Positions 1-5,872 of a stretch of 6,047 bases of DNA are shown one piece after another (the first letter of the stretch is position 1; each line of letters opens with the position of its first letter). The translations under genes and the position numbers were made by a program. Below the pieces are notes generated by a model. It had not been told where the DNA came from, made no database searches, and saw only the letters and a list, made by a program, of their open reading frames with translations. This DNA comes from an uncultured Gemmatimonadota bacterium (GTDB taxonomy: Bacteria > Gemmatimonadota > Gemmatimonadetes > Gemmatimonadales > GWC2-71-9), in the NCBI GenBank assembly GCA_946479805.1, contig CAMLHP010000124.1:1-6047 (forward strand). The letters are read 5' to 3'.

Positions 1-450
1 GAGCGGCGCGACTTCTACCTCAGCGAGCCGGCCACCACCAACAACCGCATGGCGCTGGCGGGCGCGGCGGAAGCGCTGCGGATCCTCTCGGGCAAGGACC
101 GCCGCCTGGCGGTGCGGATGGTGTCGGATTCGGAATACCTGGTAAAGGGGATGCGGGAGTGGGTGCCCGGCTGGCGCCGCCGCAACTGGACCCGGAAGGG
201 CGGCGCCATCATGAACCTCGAGCTGTGGCAGGAGCTGGTGGAGGCCGCCGAGGGACACGACGTGAGCTGGAGCTGGGTGCGGGGCCACAAGGGTCACCCC
301 AAGAACGAATACGCCGATCACCTGGCGGTGATGGCCGCACGGGAGCAGGTGCAGTCGAACGGTCCGGTTCCCTCAGGATTCCTCGCGTGGCTCGAGGGCG
401 AGCGGGAGAAGGGCAAGTATCTCGAGTATGATCCGGATGCCGACGCCTGA
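1..450 (+). CDS. rnhA: Ribonuclease HI, 3' part (5' end outside window)
   Basis: This is the C-terminal 149 residues of a type 1 RNase H, the cytoplasmic endonuclease that cuts the RNA strand of RNA/DNA hybrids. The reading frame is open from base 1, so the start lies upstream; an internal ATG at 49 falls inside the conserved TTNNRM motif and is not the start. Visible family motifs are TTNNRMAL (bases 34-57), SDSEY with the third catalytic Asp (codon 127-129), the basic stretch GWRRRNW followed by LWQEL, and WVRGHKGHPKNEYAD with the flexible catalytic His (295-297) and the last catalytic Asp (316-318). The oddity is the residue after TTNNRM: E. coli RNase HI has Glu48 there, but here codon 52-54 is GCG, alanine. 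The tail of about 43 residues after the final Asp is longer than in E. coli and has no recognisable domain. The first catalytic Asp and any N-terminal domain cannot be seen. The family call is firm; full activity is uncertain. Confidence 0.93.
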   Translation, partial: ERRDFYLSEPATTNNRMALAGAAEALRILSGKDRRLAVRMVSDSEYLVKGMREWVPGWRRRNWTRKGGAIMNLELWQELVEAAEGHDVSWSWVRGHKGHPKNEYADHLAVMAAREQVQSNGPVPSGFLAWLEGEREKGKYLEYDPDADA

Positions 451-456
451 TACTCG
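423..456 (+). terminator. Weak candidate terminator hairpin after RNase H
   Basis: CGAGTAT at 423-429 and ATACTCG at 450-456 form a perfect 7-bp inverted repeat across the RNase H stop codon, with a 20-base loop that itself contains the palindrome ATCCGGAT (431-438). A broken T-rich stretch (CTTTGGTGTTTT) follows. It sits where a terminator is expected between convergent genes, and the whole gap is only 451-489. The stem is short and AT-containing, the loop is long and there is no clean U-tract, so this is a weak candidate only. Confidence 0.22.
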
Positions 457-489
457 TGCTTTGGTGTTTTCGTGTGCCTGTTCTGTTGA

Positions 490-1803
490 TCAGTCCTCGA
501 TTTTCCCAACCAGCTCACTGTCAGCTCCAGCTCCGGCACGGATGTCGAACTTCGCCGCCGCACCGATGTCCAGCCTCGCGCCGCCCTCCACCTGATTCAG
601 CGCCTCGCGACGCGGGTGGAGGAACCTGCCGCTGATATCCAGCGTATCTAGCGCCACAGCTCCCTCGAGGTCTCCCACTTCCCGCACCCGCCCGTCCTGC
701 TGCCGCACAGCTTCTTCATAGTTGATGGCAACGTCGGCCCGCATCGCCGGCTGGCCCGGGATGACAAGCTCACCACCCACCACCAGCAGGTCATATGCAC
801 CCCCTGCGTTGTAGGGGAGCGACTCGTAAAGATCGGGGTCGGCGTCGGCGTATGAACCGGTGGCAATGGCGTCGAGCGCCGCCAGGATCGCCACCACGTT
901 CCGGGCCCGGAGCCGCTGCTTCTCGGGATCGTCCGGGAGCGCGCCGCTCTCGATCAGCACCGTGCTGGTGCCCCAGTGCTGGACCAGGTCGCCGAACGCG
1001 CGAGGGTTGAAGGAGTCGTCATACTTCCCCACCCGGCCGTGAAGCGAGTCGTCCAGCGCGGCGACTATCGTGGCTGCCACCAGCCGGGCGCGGGAGCGTA
1101 CGTCGTTGTATTCCCGCGAGTCATCGAAGGCCGGCGCCAGCAGTGCGATCGCCGCCTGCAAGCCATCGCGTCCCACCCGGGTTCGCGCTCCCTGGTCGTG
1201 GAGGTTGAATCCGAAGTCGGGGTCGATGCTGTCGTGGTAACTCTTGAGCGCCCGCGCCTCGGGAGACGAGAGCCGCCGGGCATCGCGGTTGATGTCGATC
1301 CCGGCCGCGTTCTGGCGCCGGAACACTTCGGCACCATCTGGATTGAGCATCGGGATGAAGTGAATCGTCAGCTTCCGGGCCAGGCGGGAGCGAAGCGGGT
1401 CCTCGCCGTCGGCTGCGAGGTAGCTGAAGATGTCAGCCAGCGACATCGTTGCGGTGGATTCATCTCCATGCATCTGGGACCAGAGCAGCACGGTCACAGG
1501 TCCGCTGCCGAAGCGCACTGCCCGGATGGCCCGGCCGTGCATCGACTTGCCGATCTCCCCTGCACTGAGGGGCGAGCCGCCGGCCATGAACGGCATCACC
1601 GCCTGCCAGAAGTCCGTGTGGGAGAAGCGTCGCTCGGTGATTGCGGCCACCCGGTGCCGCTGGGCGATGCCCTCCAGGTGACTGTAGGCCACCGTGGGCT
1701 CGGGCGCGGCGGTGGCGCCCTGGGCGCTGGCGGTGGATCCGGTGCCTGGCGCAAGCAACAGGGCAAGCCCGAGCGCAAGTGGGATCCTGGATCGGCTGAT
1801 CAT
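490..1803 (-). CDS. Secreted M14 zinc carboxypeptidase-like protein with extra C-terminal module
   Basis: Predicted exported metallopeptidase of 437 residues. Residues 1-27 form a signal peptide (Arg at 4 and 6, hydrophobic run at 7-19, likely cleavage after Ala27 in STASA-QG). Residues about 36-315 are an M14 catalytic domain: zinc ligands H112 and E115 in SQMHGDES, the third ligand H202 in FNLHDQ, substrate-carboxylate residues N172-R173 in DINRD after NPDG (154-157), and the general base E285 in VLIESG. The catalytic set is therefore complete. Residues about 330-400 form a separate beta-rich module (YDLLVVGGELV, ADVAINY, VGDLEGA, DISGRFLHP) that resembles the small N-terminal domain of amidohydrolases. 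I recall a similar tail in other bacterial M14 proteins. The start is the first ATG after an upstream in-frame run without other starts, with GGAAGG just before it. The gene lies 35 bases downstream of the lipoprotein metalloprotease, probably on the same transcript. Substrate is unknown: peptides or cell-wall peptides are both possible. Confidence 0.9.
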   Translation of the reverse strand: MISRSRIPLALGLALLLAPGTGSTASAQGATAAPEPTVAYSHLEGIAQRHRVAAITERRFSHTDFWQAVMPFMAGGSPLSAGEIGKSMHGRAIRAVRFGSGPVTVLLWSQMHGDESTATMSLADIFSYLAADGEDPLRSRLARKLTIHFIPMLNPDGAEVFRRQNAAGIDINRDARRLSSPEARALKSYHDSIDPDFGFNLHDQGARTRVGRDGLQAAIALLAPAFDDSREYNDVRSRARLVAATIVAALDDSLHGRVGKYDDSFNPRAFGDLVQHWGTSTVLIESGALPDDPEKQRLRARNVVAILAALDAIATGSYADADPDLYESLPYNAGGAYDLLVVGGELVIPGQPAMRADVAINYEEAVRQQDGRVREVGDLEGAVALDTLDISGRFLHPRREALNQVEGGARLDIGAAAKFDIRAGAGADSELVGKIED

Positions 1804-1806
1804 TGG

Positions 1807-1812
1807 CCTTCC
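1807..1812 (-). promoter_or_regulatory. Ribosome binding site of the M14 gene
   Basis: On the minus strand GGAAGG stands three bases before the ATG at 1803-1801; counting from its GGAA core the distance is five bases. It lies in the 35-base gap after the lipoprotein stop codon, which has no visible promoter. This supports reinitiation or direct entry on a shared mRNA. Confidence 0.5.
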
Positions 1813-1838
1813 GGTGAAGTTATCGGCAATGGTTGCTG

Positions 1839-4586
1839 TCAGCGCGGCACCTTCCGGCTGGTGCCGTCGGGATATACCAGGATAATCGGACCAGTCAGGG
1901 GTCGTTCGCTGAGTCGCCGCAGCGGAACCTTCGCGCGCGCGGCTTCGGCTTCACGGCGGAAGCTGGGCGTGAAACCCAGCGGATCCGCGGTGGCGTCGTC
2001 GATCACGTAGCCTAGGTCAATGAGCGAGCGTGAGGTGATCTTGCTCAGTGGATTATTGGTTCCACCGATGTAGCCCGTCATCAGTTCGCTGGAGAACACG
2101 GACTCACGCCAGTGGGAGTCACGAGTGCCGGCGCCACCCTGGTTCTCGACCGCCACATTGACTGACGTGCCGCCAAGTGCGTTGTACGCCTGACGCGCAG
2201 CGATGCCGGTGTACTGCGGATCGCTGCCGCCTTCGCCGATCAGGAGGTTCCTGAGATCCCAGATAGTCCCGATACCCAGCACGTGGCCCATCTCGTGGAG
2301 TATCACGTCGCGCAATTCTCCGGAGGTTGCGAGATCAGCGGCGTCGGCGCCGTCGATCGTGATGGTACCGAAGACTGGCAGGGAGGACCCTGAGCGTAGC
2401 ACGCAGGGTCCTGCCGAGCCCAGCACACCTCCCCGCCCGTCGATGGGCGAGAAATCCACCATAATCAGGACGTCATCCACTACCTGATCAATCGCTGGCT
2501 GGTTTCCGCCAGGCGTGCATTCATCGGCGGCCAGCTGCAGGGAAATGTCACTGAGCTCGCTCCTGATAATGGTCCGCCAGCGAGCCACGGCTGCCTCAAC
2601 CGCCTCAAGCTGCTCTGTCTCCAGCACGCCGACCGTGAGGATCTCGATGTTGAATGGACTGCTGACAGTCGTGGCCGTTGCAGACAAGTTCAAGGGCGTC
2701 ACCGACGACCACTCAACCAGGCGAACAGTGAGTTGATTGGGTCCCGGGTTGTCGCCCAGGAACCATCGGGCAGATGCCTCGCCGGTGGGTCCCGTGGGTG
2801 CAAACACATTGGCAACTCGGCCTCCACCCAGGCTCACTTCGAAGTCAACATGGGTTCCGCCGGAGCCGTTGCCATATGCGTCGATCGCGCGTATGCCTAC
2901 GCGATTGGGCAAGGGATTGTATACCGGACCTGACTGGTTATCCCCGAAAATCGGGACGATCGATTGTGGGGGCCCGGCAACGGAGGTTGCACCGATCCCG
3001 AATGGAGGCAGCGGCGTGGCCGTGGCGCTGATGCCTTGGGGACCGCTGGTCGTTCCCAGGGTCCATGAGTCAGGCGCCACTTCACCCGATGCGTCTGTTA
3101 CCTTGGTGGCTGAACCGCCAAGTGTTCCGCCACCGCTCGTTACTGCAAATGTGACGCTCACGCCCGCAAGTGGAACGCCGCCGACAGTGGTCACTCGAAT
3201 CCGCGGCACGCCGAAGACCGTGGTTCCCACCGGCGCCGTTATTGGCTCACTGACCTGTTCGATATGGCCAGGTACCTGATCCGAGCGGATCGCGGTGATC
3301 TGAACTGGGGATCCGTCAAGCGGCGGCGCGTGCGCAACAACCTGGTACGTTCCGTTGGCCTGCGGAACCCACCAGCGACCAGTTGTGGCAACTCCATTGC
3401 CATCAGTTACCGCTAATTCATGGTCGATTGGGCCAGCCAGCGGTTCGAAGGTGACCGGGAACCCGACCAGTGGTGCTCCCGCTGCGTCCTGTGCCCGCAC
3501 GGCCGGAAACACTGGCGCGTACTCTTCATTCGCCAGAATCTGATTGTCGCCGGCGTATGCAATGACCTTGGCCGGCATTGTCGCGACGGCCCATGCGCGG
3601 AACCGGAACGGCGTCGCGCTGTAGCCGGGCGCCTCCGCCACGAGCACATATGCGCCTGTAGCCTCACCCAGGGTCCAGCCGCCGGCGGACGCCAGACCGG
3701 CTGCATCGGAAATGGCGTCAGCAACCTCAATTGTCCCGGTGCCATTCGCAAAGCGAAAGCGAACCAGTGCCCCTGACTTCGGCATGCCATTTTCGAATAT
3801 CCGAACCGCTGGTGGTATGGACACTAACGACCCCGGCAATCCGACATGGTAGTTGGTTGTATCAGCCGTCGCCGAACCAATGAGCACACCCGTGGCCGTG
3901 AAAGTGACTACATTCGCCACGCCAGATGCCTGCGCTACCAGAGAGTTGCTTCCCGCTGCCAGTCCAAGCAGCCACGCACTCACTGTGGCAGTTCCATCCG
4001 GCCCCGTCAGCTGACTCGCACCCTCGATAGTGCCGGCGCCGGAGACAACCCGAAACGTCACCACAACATTGGCAGCGGGATTGCCGGCCGCGTCGGCCAC
4101 CTTCACTGACGGCGGTTGCGGCACTGGCAGCCCTGCGATGCTCGATTGGCTGACTGCGGAATTGGCGCTGATCAGCGCAGTGGCGCCCGCAGTCACCTCG
4201 ACCCCATGGGTCAGTCCGGCAAGATTGGGAGCGTTGAAGTGGAGCGTCCTGCTTCCGACGCTTGCGCTGAGCGCCAGTCCGCTGAAGGTCGCCCGTCCAT
4301 TGCTGCCGGTGGTGGCGGTCCCGCCGGTCGCTGTTCCACCATCAAGCGTGGCGGTCACCACGACCCCCGACTTGGCCACCGCCGCGCCTGCTGCGTCCTG
4401 AAGCTGGATCACCGGCTGCGGGCTGAGCACCTCACCGGACGTGGTCTCGGACGGAGGAGGCGTCACGAACCCCAGCTTCGTGGCCACCGGATCGGGCGGC
4501 TCGGTCGGCCCATCGCCACAGGACAGGAGAATTCCCGACAGCGACAGGATGACGAGCGGGCGCCAGTCCCTCAGGGTCAGGTGCAT
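1839..4586 (-). CDS. Ig-repeat lipoprotein with leishmanolysin-like (M8) metalloprotease domain
   Basis: Large surface lipoprotein of 915 residues. Residues 1-22 are a type II signal peptide ending in the lipobox LLSC, with Cys23 as lipid anchor; Gly24 rather than Asp follows, fitting outer-membrane sorting. A Pro-rich linker leads to six Ig-like repeats (about residues 35-640) of the bacterial group 1 (invasin-type) kind. Residues about 644-870 are a zinc protease domain: HEMGHVLGIG with H764, E765 and H768, a distant third ligand H825 in DSHWRES, and a Met-turn in ELMTGY (M836). A far third His plus ELMTGY is the M8 leishmanolysin pattern rather than the short HExxHxxGxxH one. Cys690 and Cys728 could form a disulfide. 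The last 45 residues are a charged tail ending in IILVYPDGTSRKVPR with no known domain. The ATG at 4586 has no good Shine-Dalgarno, but the lipobox position fixes the N-terminus well. The likely role is cleavage of extracellular proteins, held off the surface by the Ig stalk; the substrate is unknown. Confidence 0.92.
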   Translation of the reverse strand: MHLTLRDWRPLVILSLSGILLSCGDGPTEPPDPVATKLGFVTPPPSETTSGEVLSPQPVIQLQDAAGAAVAKSGVVVTATLDGGTATGGTATTGSNGRATFSGLALSASVGSRTLHFNAPNLAGLTHGVEVTAGATALISANSAVSQSSIAGLPVPQPPSVKVADAAGNPAANVVVTFRVVSGAGTIEGASQLTGPDGTATVSAWLLGLAAGSNSLVAQASGVANVVTFTATGVLIGSATADTTNYHVGLPGSLVSIPPAVRIFENGMPKSGALVRFRFANGTGTIEVADAISDAAGLASAGGWTLGEATGAYVLVAEAPGYSATPFRFRAWAVATMPAKVIAYAGDNQILANEEYAPVFPAVRAQDAAGAPLVGFPVTFEPLAGPIDHELAVTDGNGVATTGRWWVPQANGTYQVVAHAPPLDGSPVQITAIRSDQVPGHIEQVSEPITAPVGTTVFGVPRIRVTTVGGVPLAGVSVTFAVTSGGGTLGGSATKVTDASGEVAPDSWTLGTTSGPQGISATATPLPPFGIGATSVAGPPQSIVPIFGDNQSGPVYNPLPNRVGIRAIDAYGNGSGGTHVDFEVSLGGGRVANVFAPTGPTGEASARWFLGDNPGPNQLTVRLVEWSSVTPLNLSATATTVSSPFNIEILTVGVLETEQLEAVEAAVARWRTIIRSELSDISLQLAADECTPGGNQPAIDQVVDDVLIMVDFSPIDGRGGVLGSAGPCVLRSGSSLPVFGTITIDGADAADLATSGELRDVILHEMGHVLGIGTIWDLRNLLIGEGGSDPQYTGIAARQAYNALGGTSVNVAVENQGGAGTRDSHWRESVFSSELMTGYIGGTNNPLSKITSRSLIDLGYVIDDATADPLGFTPSFRREAEAARAKVPLRRLSERPLTGPIILVYPDGTSRKVPR
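2667..4484 (-). repeat. Six diverged Ig-like domain repeats, period about 101 residues
   Basis: Protein-level tandem repeats inside the lipoprotein gene. Units begin near residues 35, 137, 237, 338, 439 and 540 and end near 640, so each is 100-102 residues. Each unit has a first motif like DAAGxPxxxVxVTF (for example at residues 64, 165, 367 and 569), then about 20 residues later a motif like TDxxGxAxxxxWxLGxxxG (residues 194, 293, 394, 497 and 598). Units 4 and 6 also share GDNQ (347-350 and 548-551). The DNA is not obviously repeated, so the units diverged long ago. Such domains usually act as rigid extracellular stalks or adhesive surfaces. Confidence 0.85.
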
Positions 4587-4635
4587 TTCAGTTCGGCATT
4601 TGTTCGGTGGAAGGTTCGCGCTGGGCGAGCCATGG

Positions 4636-4641
4636 TATCCT
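4636..4641 (+). promoter_or_regulatory. Candidate -10 element for a leaderless thiolase transcript
   Basis: TATCCT at 4636-4641 ends seven bases before the A of the thiolase ATG (4649), the distance expected if transcription starts at the start codon itself. No Shine-Dalgarno is visible just upstream of this ATG, which agrees with a leaderless mRNA. No good -35 is seen at the right distance; the best is TTCGCG at 4615. It overlaps the minus-strand -10. Confidence 0.25.
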
Positions 4642-4669
4642 TATATATATGCCAGCCCTCTCACCTCAA
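4640..4669 (-). promoter_or_regulatory. Candidate sigma-70-type promoter of the lipoprotein/M14 unit
   Basis: Read on the minus strand, TTGAGG (4669-4664) and TATAAG (4645-4640) are spaced by 18 bases. They match four of six and five of six consensus positions. A start near 4633 would give a leader of roughly 45-50 bases before the ATG at 4586. The -35 element lies inside the first codons of the divergent thiolase gene. Confidence 0.4.
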
Positions 4670-5872
4670 GATGTGGTCATCCTGTCGGCGGTCCGGACCG
4701 GCTTTGGCAGCTTCGGCGGCTCACTCAGGGACCTGACGGCAACCGACCTCGCGACCGTTGCCGCGAGGGAGGCCATAGCCCGGTCGGGGATCCGGGCCGA
4801 GCAGATCGATCACGTGATAGTCGGTAATGTGGCGCAGACCTCGGTCGATGCGCCATACCTGGCCCGCCATGTGGCCCTCCGAGCCGGCTGCCGGATCGAG
4901 ACACCCGCGGTCACCGTCAATCGCCTTTGCGGCTCCGGGTTCGAAGCCGTCATCCAGGCGGCGCAGCGAATCATGACCGGAGATGCCGAGTTCGTCGTGG
5001 CCGGCGGAACCGAGTCCATGAGCCAGGCGCCGCACATGGTACGCGGAGCGCGCTGGGGCCTCCGGCTCGGGCCGTCGCCTCCGTTCGAAGACTCGCTCTG
5101 GGAGACGCTGCGCGACACCCAGTGCGACCTGTCGATGGCCGAGACAGCGGAGAACCTCGCCGACCGCTACAACCTCACCCGCGAGGACGTCGATGCGGTC
5201 GCGCTTCGCAGCCAGCAGCGCGCCGCAGCAGCATGGAACCGGGGCGACTTTGCTGATGAGGTGGTCCCGGTGGAGCTGCGGGACCGCAAGACGAAGCAGA
5301 CAGTTCAATGGGCTATGGACGAGCATCGCCGCCCCGACAGCACAGCCGAGGGACTCGCGAAGCTGCCGCCATACTTCCGGAAGGACGGCGTCGTGACGGC
5401 CGGCAACGCGTCGGGTATCGCCGACGGCGCAGGGATGCTCGTCGTCGCGCGGGTTGATCGCGTCCCGGCCAGCCTGCCCATCCTCGGCCGGCTGGTGGCA
5501 TGGGGCACCGCCGGCGTGGACCCGTCGATTATGGGATGGGGGCCAGTGCCAGCGACACGCCAGGCACTGGAACGCGCCAGCATGAAACTTGACGCCATGG
5601 ATCTCGTTGAGGTCAACGAAGCATTCGCGGCCCAGTACCTGGCCGTCGAGCGCGAACTGGACCTCGATCCGGAGCGCACCAACGTGGATGGCGGCGCCAT
5701 CGCCATCGGTCACCCGCTGGGAGCCAGCGGTGCGCGCATCACGGCGCACCTGCTGCACACGCTCCCGCGCCGCAAGGGCCGCTTCGGCCTCGGCGCCGCT
5801 TGCATCGGTGGCGGACAGGGCATCGCGCTGATTGTCGAAACGGGGGCTTCGTCCAGGAGGCAATGGTCATGA
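4649..5872 (+). CDS. Thiolase, ACAA2-type 3-ketoacyl-CoA / acetyl-CoA acyltransferase
   Basis: Cytoplasmic thiolase of 407 residues, the usual length for the family. It either cleaves 3-ketoacyl-CoA with CoA in fatty-acid beta-oxidation or condenses two acetyl-CoA. The acyl-accepting Cys94 is in NRLCGSG, followed by AGGTESMSQAP (118-128). AGNASGIADGAG (251-262), NEAFAAQ (323-329), the base His355 in IGHPLGASGAR and the second Cys385 in AACIGGGQG complete the active site. SVDAPYLARH, DEHxRP, GPVPA and LDLDPERTN match mitochondrial ACAA2-type thiolases as I remember them, so beta-oxidation or broad chain length is likelier than a strict acetoacetyl-CoA enzyme; sequence alone does not decide. 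An in-frame GTG at 4607 would add 14 residues unlike the family, so the ATG at 4649 is preferred. It diverges from the lipoprotein gene and overlaps the next gene by four bases. No other beta-oxidation gene is in view. Confidence 0.95.
   Translation: MPALSPQDVVILSAVRTGFGSFGGSLRDLTATDLATVAAREAIARSGIRAEQIDHVIVGNVAQTSVDAPYLARHVALRAGCRIETPAVTVNRLCGSGFEAVIQAAQRIMTGDAEFVVAGGTESMSQAPHMVRGARWGLRLGPSPPFEDSLWETLRDTQCDLSMAETAENLADRYNLTREDVDAVALRSQQRAAAAWNRGDFADEVVPVELRDRKTKQTVQWAMDEHRRPDSTAEGLAKLPPYFRKDGVVTAGNASGIADGAGMLVVARVDRVPASLPILGRLVAWGTAGVDPSIMGWGPVPATRQALERASMKLDAMDLVEVNEAFAAQYLAVERELDLDPERTNVDGGAIAIGHPLGASGARITAHLLHTLPRRKGRFGLGAACIGGGQGIALIVETGASSRRQWS
5855..5860 (+). promoter_or_regulatory. 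Ribosome binding site of the slipin gene, inside the thiolase 3' end
   Basis: A perfect AGGAGG lies eight bases before the ATG at 5869 and only two before another in-frame ATG at 5863. The spacing decides for 5869. It is the strongest Shine-Dalgarno in the window and lies within the last codons of the thiolase. Confidence 0.8.

Noticed and set aside
976..2010. Long plus-strand frame of 344 codons opposite the M14 gene
   Set aside because: It is the antisense shadow of a gene with clear signal peptide and catalytic motifs, shows no family motif of its own and runs across the ends of two real genes.
4588..4599. Three-codon frame (MPN) on the minus strand just before the lipoprotein start
   Set aside because: It ends one base before the ATG at 4586 and could in theory act in reinitiation, but it is too short to separate from chance.
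4607..4648. In-frame upstream GTG start for the thiolase
   Set aside because: It has no Shine-Dalgarno, and the 14 added residues do not look like a thiolase N-terminus, whereas the ATG at 4649 places the conserved VVILSAVRTGFG as expected.
4721..5863. Long minus-strand frame of 380 codons opposite the thiolase
   Set aside because: It is a GC-driven antisense frame; the plus strand encodes a full thiolase with every active-site residue.
5863..5868. ATG at 5863 as start of the slipin
   Set aside because: It would leave only two bases after AGGAGG; the ATG at 5869 has the normal eight-base spacing.
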